Shown here in pieces: positions 33,798 to 40,209 of a stretch of DNA of 40,209 nucleotides. The stretch lies in contig NZ_FOMN01000008.1 of NCBI RefSeq assembly GCF_900112665.1, positions 26,656-66,864 of the forward strand. Reading direction: 5' to 3'. Source of the stretch: Lactobacillus bombicola (lineage in GTDB: Bacteria; Bacillota; Bacilli; Lactobacillales; Lactobacillaceae). The notes beneath the pieces are model-generated. The model saw only the letters and a program-made list of their open reading frames with translations. It had not been told where the DNA came from and did no database searches. The translations under genes were made by a program, and so were the position numbers. How positions within the stretch are numbered: position 1 is the stretch's first letter; each line of letters begins with the position of its first letter.

Positions 33798-34418
33798 CTA
33801 TCTTGCTTTTTTCTCAGTCTTAGCATCATCAACATCAAATAATGAAATATTATCATTTCTGCTAAGCCAATCATTCCGAATAGCATCATTGACCTGTGCT
33901 TTTAAGACGTTAACAATCTGAGACTGCGAGAAAGCAGCAATTTTATTAACAATCAATGAAGCAAGACCTATTGTAGTAATCCAATTAGCAATCACGATAT
34001 TTTTAATTTTAGTCTTACTGTAACCATTATCATCATATTGTTGCTTAAATTTTTCAATTCCTAAATTAATTAATGTATCAGAAATAATTTTACTACCAAA
34101 TTTCCCATCAACAAACATTGCCCGAAACAACTTTTCATGATCTTGGGCAAAATCAATATAGGATAAATCCATATCAACTAAAGGCTTATTGGTATATTCC
34201 TTTTGTAAAATATTATTCTTTAAATTATCAGCTATTTTTCGCAGAACCTCTTTGCGTAGTTCTTCCATACTACTAAACTCTAGATATATTGGTTGCGTTG
34301 AAAAATGACCCGCTTTTGCAATATTACGGGCAGTAAGACATTCTATGCCATCTTTGACAACCATCTTATAAGCAACATTTAATATTTTGTTTCTTCCTAT
34401 TTCTTTTTTTCTCGCCAT
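33798..34418 (-). CDS. TetR-family transcriptional regulator
   Basis: Repressor, 206 residues: N-terminal HTH (about 8-50) with GRNKILNVAYKMVVKDGIECLTARNIAKAGHFSTQPIYL, where the recognition helix is around HFSTQPIY. The C-terminal ligand domain is not recognisable. Upstream, near 34467-34530, three CTGTTTCA-like boxes overlap its probable promoter, which points to autorepression. Downstream on the same strand are two flavin reductases, and a related sequence CTTTATTTCAAAG (33737-33749) lies in their promoter region, making them likely targets. The ligand is unknown. Confidence 0.86.
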   Translation of the reverse strand: MARKKEIGRNKILNVAYKMVVKDGIECLTARNIAKAGHFSTQPIYLEFSSMEELRKEVLRKIADNLKNNILQKEYTNKPLVDMDLSYIDFAQDHEKLFRAMFVDGKFGSKIISDTLINLGIEKFKQQYDDNGYSKTKIKNIVIANWITTIGLASLIVNKIAAFSQSQIVNVLKAQVNDAIRNDWLSRNDNISLFDVDDAKTEKKAR

Positions 34419-34466
34419 TTTGGTTTTCCCTTAATTAACCTAAGTGACTGTTCTTTTATTTTTGTC

Positions 34467-34530
34467 CTGTTTCACTTATAAAAGAAAATTATAAAACAAA
34501 TACTGAAACAGTATAATTAAACTATTTCAG
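34467..34530 (-). promoter_or_regulatory. Promoter and operator-like boxes of the TetR gene
   Basis: Boxes CTGTTTCA (34467-34474), TACTG-AAA-CAGTA (34501-34513, a perfect 13-base palindrome) and CTATTTCAG (34522-34530). On the minus strand TATAAT (complement of 34488-34493) is the -10 and the palindrome falls in the -35 region. The set resembles a TetR operator cluster. Confidence 0.55.
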
Positions 34531-34545
34531 CAATGTAACGGGAGT

Positions 34546-34767
34546 TTAGGCATTATTTTTTAAAAACTCATCATAATAAGATGAAACCATATCGATTATT
34601 TCAGACTTGCTTAATCCTTGAGATGCGCAAAAGGAAAAGAAAGCAGCAGATAAAATATAACCGCGTTCACGATCATCAGTTAAGTTTTCCGAAAATCTCA
34701 TATTAATACTTTGATTTTCATAATCAGTTGAGAGCTCAACTGATTTATCTTCTGGAATTTCATTCAT
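34546..34767 (-). CDS. Small acidic protein of unknown function
   Basis: 73 residues, MNEIPEDKSVELSTDYE at the start, a middle strand-like part and a C-terminal helix KSEIIDMVSSYYDEFLKNN. It is acidic, with no signal peptide and no recognised motif. GAGG is eight bases before the ATG. It lies 128 bases upstream of the TetR gene on the same strand, with the palindromic boxes in between, so it may be co-regulated or just a neighbour. I do not recognise it. Confidence 0.55.
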   Translation of the reverse strand: MNEIPEDKSVELSTDYENQSINMRFSENLTDDRERGYILSAAFFSFCASQGLSKSEIIDMVSSYYDEFLKNNA

Positions 34768-35231
34768 TGTTATACCTCATCAAAACAAACTCAAATAAAC
34801 TTTTCATCCCGCCAAACTATACAAGCTACAGTTCAATAGATAAAAGTACAAAGTAACACATTTAACACAAACACACATTTATAATTTTTTGTTATTTTGG
34901 CATAAACTTTAATTCTATGCCTTCTTAATCACTAATAGATTGCTCACCGTAAAAACTTGCTTTTTACAGCCTACTATCCATATGATTTTAAAAAATAACA
35001 ATTAATTATCTAATACTTAGAATAGTAAACTTTAAACTACTTTGTCAAGGACAAAACACGTTTTCTAAATTGAAATAGCGCCATTTATCAGAAAGATAAG
35101 CGCTTTCTAAAATTGATATCTTAACTAACAAAATTAGCCTCTCATTTTATAAGTAATCTATATATGTTATCAAACAAAAAAGCCCTAGTTTTTAATCATA
35201 AAAAACTAGGGCTTTTTTGTTTGAATACTTT
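34768..35231. other. 464-base intergenic region with hairpins
   Basis: No convincing coding frame. Holds TTTGTC-AAG-GACAAA (35041-35055), and a strong hairpin AGCGC-CAT-TTATC, loop AGAAA, GATAA-GCGCT (35077-35104), and the terminator of the heme efflux operon at its right end (35171-35223). The leftmost part likely carries the promoter of the 73-residue protein gene. A small RNA is possible but no promoter-terminator pair fits cleanly. Confidence 0.4.
35171..35223. terminator. Terminator of the heme efflux operon
   Basis: Left arm 35171-35193 (CAAACAAAAAAGCCC then TAGTTTTT), loop near 35194-35200, right arm 35201-35223 as its complement, 23 pairs. Very strong, bidirectional, eight bases beyond the hrtA-like stop. 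Confidence 0.92.
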
Positions 35232-35909
35232 TTATTGCCTATTATTTACTATTTTTCCATCCATCATTTCATATATATAATCTGCATATTTCTTTAATCG
35301 CGGATCATGGGTTACCAAAATGACTGCTTTATGATAATCTTTGGCTAACTCTTTAAACAATTGGCCAACTTCATCAACATTTTCACTGTCTAGTGAGGCA
35401 GTTGGCTCATCAGCTAATATAATTTCCGGATTCGCGTATAGTGCGCGAGCAATAGCTACTCGTTGCTGTTGTCCCCCAGATAATTCATTTGGATACTTAT
35501 TAACTAAATCACTAATTTTTAATCGCCTTAATAACTTTTTTAGCACTACAAGACTAATATTATTATCTTTTTTAACCCGATCAACTAGTTGAAATTGCTC
35601 TTTTACCTTTAAGAAAGGAACTAAGTTATATGCCTGTAATACAAAGCCTATACGCGTTAATCTTAAATTGTTGCTTTGCTTAGTTGAAAGATGAGAAATA
35701 TCTTCCCCTCCTACTATAACTTGACCAGAAGTAGGCTTTTGTAGCGAACCAGCAATTGTTAAAAAAGTACTTTTACCTGCACCAGAAGGCCCCATGATAA
35801 GGACCACATCGCCTTCATCCGCTTTAAAATTTATATCTTTAAGAGCTACAACTTTAGCTGCCCCTTTGCCGTAAACCTTTTGTACATTATTTAATTCAAT
35901 CACTGCCAT
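35232..35909 (-). CDS. hrtA: Heme efflux ABC ATPase, HrtA-like
   Basis: MacB-class ATPase that drives the HrtB permease to remove excess heme from the membrane. Start at ATG 35909 (MAVIELNNVQKVYG) gives 225 residues; AGGTG sits seven bases before it; a GTG nine bases earlier is less good. Motifs: Walker A GPSGAGKST (40-48), Q-loop LQAYNLVPFL, signature ELSGGQQQR, Walker B IILADEPTASLDS, switch His VTHDPR, all intact. It begins one base after the HrtB stop. The gene order regulator-permease-ATPase and the operator upstream support the heme assignment. Confidence 0.82.
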   Translation of the reverse strand: MAVIELNNVQKVYGKGAAKVVALKDINFKADEGDVVLIMGPSGAGKSTFLTIAGSLQKPTSGQVIVGGEDISHLSTKQSNNLRLTRIGFVLQAYNLVPFLKVKEQFQLVDRVKKDNNISLVVLKKLLRRLKISDLVNKYPNELSGGQQQRVAIARALYANPEIILADEPTASLDSENVDEVGQLFKELAKDYHKAVILVTHDPRLKKYADYIYEMMDGKIVNNRQ

Positions 35910-35910
35910 C

Positions 35911-36972
35911 TTATTCACCTATTGCTTTTACTGGATCCACTTTTAAAATTGATCTAATCGGAATCAAACTACCAATCAAGCCTGTTATCATCATTCCAAT
36001 AGTACCACTTAACACAATTTCAGGCGTAAAGCTCATGGGTACAGCTGCGGGGAGCAGTTTAGCTGTTAAAGTCATTGCCAAAAGCCCTAGTATAACGCCG
36101 ATGATAACTAGCATTAATGCTTGACTAATGGTTGCTTTAATTAAAGTAGCACTTGGAATACCTTGGGCCCGCATTACCGCGAAATTATGCATTTTTTGCA
36201 TGGTTAAAATATATAAAAAAACGGCAATAATAATAAGAGAAATACCAAATAAAAAGCTAATCATCAGTTGAAAAGTCATATTCTGGGCCGTATAGCCCGG
36301 TAATTTATTAATGAAGTATTTAATTGTATATGTCTGATTGTTGCCATGATTATTGCGGTAATCAGCGCGCCTTGACATAATTGCTGACGCTTGCATATTA
36401 GGCATCCCTTGACGCAAAGTTTTCCACGTTGCCAAAGTACCAAAAATTATAGGGGCAATGTTAATCTTCGCATCTTTAGCAAAACCAACAATTTGATATT
36501 TTTTCTTTGAATTATTTAGCTGTAAGTAATCGCCTAACTGATAGCCTTTAACTTTAAACGCTTGATCAACAACAACTTCACTACTATTATTAGCTTTTCG
36601 ACCAGCAATAATTTCTTGGTCTTGATAAATAAACTGCGCTTTTTTAATCCCAATAAACTGTGCTGAAACTTGTGGTCTATTTTTACTTTTGGCAACTACG
36701 GGGGTTTGCCCTAGTAAAGCTTCATCTTTAGTTAAATTAGCATGTTTTAAATCCGTTTCATTTAAAACAGACTGACTCATATTGACATTGGCATTTTTAT
36801 TCAAAACCACCTGCCTAATATCCCATGATTCTAAAGCTTGAGTATTTTGACTAGCTAATCCAACTGCTAAAGAAGATAATATAAAAATTAAATAGCTGAT
36901 TAAAAAAATCATCAAAATAATTAAGCCATATCGTAATTTTTCTCGCTTAATTTCCTTAATTGCTAAAAACAC
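35911..36972 (-). CDS. hrtB: Heme efflux ABC permease, HrtB-like
   Basis: FtsX/MacB-type permease that exports heme with HrtA. 353 residues: one N-terminal transmembrane helix (about 15-37), a large outside domain of about 190 residues, and three C-terminal helices (about 230-257, 280-302, 318-340), the standard MacB layout. Ends with KVDPVKAIGE, the conserved final motif of FtsX permeases. The start is GTG at 36972, overlapping the last base of the regulator stop (TAGTG) with GGAG eight bases upstream, so translation is coupled. It differs from lipoprotein transporters of the same fold by lacking partner proteins. Confidence 0.82.
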   Translation of the reverse strand: MFLAIKEIKREKLRYGLIILMIFLISYLIFILSSLAVGLASQNTQALESWDIRQVVLNKNANVNMSQSVLNETDLKHANLTKDEALLGQTPVVAKSKNRPQVSAQFIGIKKAQFIYQDQEIIAGRKANNSSEVVVDQAFKVKGYQLGDYLQLNNSKKKYQIVGFAKDAKINIAPIIFGTLATWKTLRQGMPNMQASAIMSRRADYRNNHGNNQTYTIKYFINKLPGYTAQNMTFQLMISFLFGISLIIIAVFLYILTMQKMHNFAVMRAQGIPSATLIKATISQALMLVIIGVILGLLAMTLTAKLLPAAVPMSFTPEIVLSGTIGMMITGLIGSLIPIRSILKVDPVKAIGE

Positions 36973-37493
36973 TAATTTGCTCCTTTTTCTAATAATTCAA
37001 GTCCAGACCTGAAGCGTTCTAATATTACCTTTTCTTGCTGCGGATTTTCAAAAATCATTCGAATTGCTCCATGACTTAAGACCATTGCACTCCAGTTTTG
37101 TGCACTTAATTGACTTAGTAGCGCACTAGGAAAAGGGTGATTGACCATACTTTCGTTATATAGAATATGAATTCTAATTAAATTAACATATTTACTACAT
37201 TGTGTTTGCTTAATGAAATCTACTACCATATTATAAATGAGTCGTGGCTTGTAAGCTGAAGTACGTTGGATCGGTACATGTAGCTCCGCCATAGCACAAA
37301 GATAAAGATACTGATAGGCATCCTTTAAATCAATAAAGTACTTATAAAAAGTGCCTCGTGCAATGCCAGCATCTTTTACAATTCGGGCTACTTGTGCTTC
37401 TTGCAAGGGATAGGTACCAAACTCATTTAATAAGGCCTGTTGAATTAAATCTTTTTTTGCCGGTGGCAAATTGATAAAAGTTGACTTGACCAT
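36972..37493 (-). CDS. hrtR: TetR-family heme sensor, HrtR-like
   Basis: Represses the operon until heme binds. 173 residues: HTH with QEAQVARIVKDAGIARGTFYKYFIDLKDAYQYL, then the ligand domain. His72 (AELHVPIQ) is at the residue number reported for an axial heme ligand in Lactococcus HrtR; the second ligand may be His141 or His119. It leads a three-gene unit with a permease and an ATPase, and the operator core TGACACNGTGTCA upstream matches the Lactococcus HrtR palindrome as I recall it. Identity rests on this operator, gene order and His72, not on a search. Confidence 0.78.
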   Translation of the reverse strand: MVKSTFINLPPAKKDLIQQALLNEFGTYPLQEAQVARIVKDAGIARGTFYKYFIDLKDAYQYLYLCAMAELHVPIQRTSAYKPRLIYNMVVDFIKQTQCSKYVNLIRIHILYNESMVNHPFPSALLSQLSAQNWSAMVLSHGAIRMIFENPQQEKVILERFRSGLELLEKGAN

Positions 37494-37507
37494 TTGTTGA
37501 CACTTTC

Positions 37508-37569
37508 TTTTTAAAGTGACACGGTGTCACTTTAAAAATTAGCATACTTTTAAATTTAATTTACGTCAA
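37508..37569 (-). promoter_or_regulatory. hrt promoter and 31-bp palindromic operator
   Basis: Minus strand: TTGACG (complement of 37564-37569), 17 bases, TATGCT (complement of 37541-37546). Directly downstream is a perfect palindrome TTTTTAAAGTGACAC (37508-37522), centre G, GTGTCACTTTAAAAA (37524-37538). The core GTGACAC-N-GTGTCAC matches the HrtR operator of Lactococcus. Placement over the start site fits repression of initiation. Confidence 0.85.
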
Positions 37570-37584
37570 TTAAAATGCCCAGTA

Positions 37585-38190
37585 TTATTGGGGCGCTAAT
37601 AAGCGATTATAATAATTTATCCGTGGCGTTTGATTACAATAAGAAATTTTAGCTAATGCGCAATTATCAATGGTTTGAAAGTAATTCAGATCACCAGCTG
37701 TAAAGTAATGAGCAAACATCATCCGAATTAATGTACCATGGCAAATAACCAATACCTTTTTATTGGCGTATTTTTCTTGCATTTCAGTTAAAAAACTTGC
37801 GCACCGTTTATTTAGCTCGGCAAAAGTTTCACCACTAGGTGCATATTTAACATAACTAGCACTTGCCTTACCCCAGGGATCAACAGCATCAGGGTACTTT
37901 TTACCTAGCTCAGACAGCAGTTGGCCGTCCCATTCACCAAAGTTATGTTCAACTAACCGTTGGTCGATATTAATTTCCTTTTGTCCCTTAGTAAAAATTC
38001 TGGCAGTTGTTAATGCTCTTTTCATTGGACTTGAAAAAACCACATCAAAATCAACTGGATTAAAAATAGCAGCGGCTTTTTGGGCATACGCTTTACCTTG
38101 GGCATTCAAGTCATAGTCAAAATAAGCACCTTGAATCTTACCTGTTTTATTTAATTCTGTTTCACCATGACGTATAAAAACGATTTCCAT
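37585..38190 (-). CDS. Histidine phosphatase (phosphoglycerate mutase family)
   Basis: 201 residues from ATG 38190 (MEIVFIRHGETELN); an in-frame ATG 18 bases earlier lies in the ribosome site GGAGG. Phosphoryl-accepting His8 in RHGE, Arg7, and the second catalytic His in VICHGTLIR near residue 155; the acid is likely in the segment EHNFGEWDG. The family dephosphorylates small metabolites or cofactors; the real substrate is unknown. It starts 26 bases after the yaaA stop on the same strand, so the two are probably co-transcribed; a weak hairpin GCCC...GGGC follows (37576-37598). Confidence 0.85.
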   Translation of the reverse strand: MEIVFIRHGETELNKTGKIQGAYFDYDLNAQGKAYAQKAAAIFNPVDFDVVFSSPMKRALTTARIFTKGQKEINIDQRLVEHNFGEWDGQLLSELGKKYPDAVDPWGKASASYVKYAPSGETFAELNKRCASFLTEMQEKYANKKVLVICHGTLIRMMFAHYFTAGDLNYFQTIDNCALAKISYCNQTPRINYYNRLLAPQ

Positions 38191-38215
38191 GATTACGATT
38201 ACCTCCATTTTTTAA

Positions 38216-38983
38216 TTAACGTCGTTTAAAATCAAATTCTGTTCTAAAAACATATGTAGTTGGACTACTAACTTCTGGAACAAATTCAAAGCCAAAATCG
38301 TTAAAATTTTGTAAGTCGAGGGGATCAGTTAGTTGATGTTCTGCAATAAAGCGAACCATCTCGCCCCGCGCCATCTTGGCATGAACCCCAACAGTCTGCC
38401 ATTTTCCCTGTTTCTTTTCTTGAAATTCAATCGTAATCATTTGTCTTAGACTAGTTAAATAAGGCTTAATACTTGACCAGTATTCTTTAGAAGCTAAATT
38501 AATCACTACATCATCATTATTAAACAGGTTATCAGCTAAGGTACTACCCCAAAATTTATAAAGATTAGGCTCACTAAAGCCGCGAACTTTATTTTTCATT
38601 TCTAAACGATAAGGCCAAACACCATCAAAGGGGCGTAATATGCCATAAAGTCCTGATAAAATTCGCACATTTTTCTGTAAATACTTAAGCGCTGGCTGAG
38701 TAAACAAGTCTGGTGCCATATATTGATATTGAATACCGGAGTAAGAAATAATTGCCGGAGTTAACTCCGTGTTTTGCTTTAGGTCGATAACTTTTAACTG
38801 TTCTTGTCCTTCTTTGGTTGTATTTTCACTAGCTTGCCAAATTGCTTTCAACTCCAAAAAACTGCACTGCTTAAGAAAATCAACTAATTCTTGAGCCTTT
38901 TTGATCATGCTTGGCTGCGACTGAGCTAAAAAAGCTTCATGGTCAACTTTCATTTTCATTGCCGGGGAAATAATAATTTTCAT
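38216..38983 (-). CDS. yaaA: Peroxide stress protein YaaA (DUF328 family)
   Basis: Protein that lowers intracellular iron in response to peroxide in E. coli and binds DNA. 255 residues: start MKIIISPAMKMKV (the family opening), a middle LSGLYGILRPFDGVWPYRLEMKNKV stretch typical of YaaA, and the ending NDFGFEFVPEVSSPTTYVF. Divergent from the unknown gene to the right. AAAGGAGG lies 12-13 bases upstream of the ATG. Probably transcribed together with the following phosphatase gene. Confidence 0.9.
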   Translation of the reverse strand: MKIIISPAMKMKVDHEAFLAQSQPSMIKKAQELVDFLKQCSFLELKAIWQASENTTKEGQEQLKVIDLKQNTELTPAIISYSGIQYQYMAPDLFTQPALKYLQKNVRILSGLYGILRPFDGVWPYRLEMKNKVRGFSEPNLYKFWGSTLADNLFNNDDVVINLASKEYWSSIKPYLTSLRQMITIEFQEKKQGKWQTVGVHAKMARGEMVRFIAEHQLTDPLDLQNFNDFGFEFVPEVSSPTTYVFRTEFDFKRR

Positions 38984-39045
38984 CTTTCGTATTTACCTCC
39001 TTTTAGGTTAAACTTAATACTATATATACTAAGGAGAGAAAATTA

Positions 39046-39705
39046 ATGAATCCTGATTTTGCTATCATCCTAAATTTTAAACTAAAAAATGCCCAAGAGA
39101 TAGATACGGACTTTTTAGTTAAAACGGCCCGTAATATTGGTGTGCGGGCAATTGCTGCTGACCGCTTAGAAAATGAATTACAAATTCCTTGTGCCAAATA
39201 TTCCATTAACTTAGTTACTATTGCAACTGGTGAAGATTTAGCTACAACAAATATTATTGAAACATTAGTCCAAAACCGTAAAGTTGGTAAAGCATCTATA
39301 ATCAACATTGCTGTTAATAGTGATGGTAGCTTTAGTGCAGCTACTAAAGAGATGCTTGAACAGATTAATAGCTGGATGCATATTTTTGGGCATGCTTTTA
39401 ATGAAAGCACACCTTGCAATCTTACAGTTGACAGTAATAGCTTCATTTTACAAAATCGGCATATGCCTTATCAAAATTATATTTATGTCCAAAAATCATT
39501 CCCCCAAAAAATTAAAGTTAACGGTCTTACTCAAGAACCTAATCGGATTGAAATGATTGAAAATCGTACACCATTAACTTTTAGTTATCAAAATGGTAGC
39601 TTAATTATTAATTTAGAAACCGCAACAAGCAGTAATTTCCCATGGCAGATTATCCGTGTGCAACAACATCGGCCTGAAGATGATATTAAAGAAACTAAAT
39701 TTTAA
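39046..39705 (+). CDS. Conserved-looking protein of unknown function, 219 aa
   Basis: No recognised family. Two parts: about 1-125 with alternating helices and strands (VKTARNIGVRAIAADRLENEL, LVTIATGEDLATTNIIETLVQNRKVGKASI) resembling a sugar-binding or TIM-like half, and about 130-219 strand-rich, ending in PWQIIRVQQHRPEDDI. No signal peptide; hence cytoplasmic. Start has AAGGAG and a TATACT -10 (39025-39030). Divergent from yaaA and closed by a terminator. It lies next to araD, but the GC contents of the two differ sharply. Confidence 0.6.
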   Translation: MNPDFAIILNFKLKNAQEIDTDFLVKTARNIGVRAIAADRLENELQIPCAKYSINLVTIATGEDLATTNIIETLVQNRKVGKASIINIAVNSDGSFSAATKEMLEQINSWMHIFGHAFNESTPCNLTVDSNSFILQNRHMPYQNYIYVQKSFPQKIKVNGLTQEPNRIEMIENRTPLTFSYQNGSLIINLETATSSNFPWQIIRVQQHRPEDDIKETKF

Positions 39706-39710
39706 ACCAA

Positions 39711-39742
39711 AAAGAAAGGTTAGGTTCACCTAGCCTTTCTTT
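39711..39742. terminator. Bidirectional terminator
   Basis: AAAGAAAGGTTAGG (39711-39724), loop TTCA, CCTAGCCTTTCTTT (39729-39742); 14 pairs with one G-U. Separates the convergent 219-residue gene and araD. Confidence 0.85.
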
Positions 39743-39753
39743 ATTATTATAGG

Positions 39754-40209
39754 TTATTTTCTTTTCACATGGGTCTGCGACTGGGCATTATTTTGCCCGT
39801 AATATGCTCCTTGACCATGCTTTCGATAGTAATGCTTATCTAATAAATACTGGGGCACATGACTATCTGCTCTAGTTAACATAAGGGTGTGGTAGTCTTC
39901 TTCTGCCACTACCTCTAAAACCTTAGCGTTATAGACTGCCTGGGCGGCCGTTTTCCCCCAACAAAATGGCCCATGTTGGCTTACTAGACTCCCGGGCGTT
40001 GCTTCATAATCTAAGTGCCGCTTTGCAAAGGTCTGCACAATGGTCTTGCCCGTATTGCCCTCATAGTCGGCTGCAATTTCGGCTTCAGTTAAGGCAGCCG
40101 CTGCTGGTATATCGGTATAAAAGGTATCGGCATGCGTTGTATTCAAAGCTGGTATGTCCATCTTAGCTGCCGCAAAGGCCACCGCCCAAGGTGAATGAGT
40201 ATGGACAAT
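39754..40209 (-). CDS. araD: L-ribulose-5-phosphate 4-epimerase AraD, partial (5' end outside window)
   Basis: Converts L-ribulose 5-phosphate to D-xylulose 5-phosphate in arabinose use. Only the C-terminal 151 codons or so are here; the frame runs off the right edge with no start. Visible: the zinc-binding HTHS followed by PWAVAFAAAKMDIPALNTTHADTFY, the DIP acidic pocket and QHGPFCWG with the metal-binding His. Base composition stands out: three sampled lines (39961-40140) count 50-52 percent GC versus 30 percent for a line of the gene next door (39541-39600). This suggests recent transfer or a very different codon use. Confidence 0.9.
   Translation of the reverse strand: MVHTHSPWAVAFAAAKMDIPALNTTHADTFYTDIPAAAALTEAEIAADYEGNTGKTIVQTFAKRHLDYEATPGSLVSQHGPFCWGKTAAQAVYNAKVLEVVAEEDYHTLMLTRADSHVPQYLLDKHYYRKHGQGAYYGQNNAQSQTHVKRK

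Overview
The window is 40 kb of a low-GC Gram-positive chromosome, most likely a member of Lactobacillaceae. The evidence is the gene order rsmG-noc-soj-spo0J-DUF951-ychF-DUF1129, a lysine-type MurE next to an aspartate-racemase-like enzyme, a DUF1129 membrane protein, a type II-A CRISPR-Cas locus of the Lactobacillus kind, strong GGAGG ribosome binding sites and many U-tailed hairpin terminators. The rsmG-noc-soj-spo0J block suggests that the replication origin is not far away. No phage or insertion sequence genes were seen.

Region by region. (1) 1-6300: type II-A CRISPR-Cas, minus strand, in the order cas9, cas1, cas2, csn2. A tracrRNA gene lies on the opposite strand between cas9 and cas1. 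The repeat-spacer array is not in the window and probably lies just left of base 1. (2) 6424-10041: an aldo/keto reductase behind a full-consensus cre site, convergent with a very large LevR-like regulator (HTH, AAA+, PTS-type domains) whose sigma-54 contact motif is lost. (3) 10227-13290: a TrpXYZ-type amino acid ABC transporter behind what looks like a ribosome-mediated attenuator: a perfect promoter, a 21-codon leader peptide containing Tyr-Tyr-Phe-Ser-Tyr-Phe, a cascade of mutually exclusive hairpins and an intrinsic terminator. This is the most unusual element of the window. (4) 13332-17551: cell-wall block (racemase, MurE, sensor kinase, response regulator). (5) 17942-23160: a DHA2-type efflux protein and a heterodimeric ABC exporter. 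(6) 23312-29439: chromosome partition and housekeeping block (DUF1129, YchF, DUF951, ParB, ParA, Noc, RsmG), then divergent CvpA. (7) 29744-34767: secreted C39-like protease, cytosolic ApbE flavin transferase, tyrosine phosphatase, two flavin reductases, a TetR regulator with an operator-like cluster, and a small unknown protein. (8) 35232-37569: HrtRBA-like heme efflux operon with a 31-bp palindromic operator. (9) 37585-40209: histidine phosphatase, YaaA, an unknown 219-residue protein, and the 3' part of araD, which is about 51 percent GC in sampled lines against about 30 percent next door.

Taken together this is ordinary lactobacillus core chromosome with accessory insertions (CRISPR-Cas, hrt operon, araD). 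Most genes are on the minus strand. The leader peptide and the tracrRNA are the main genes too short or non-coding to appear as ordinary open reading frames. All functional calls are from reading the sequence alone; no database search was run.
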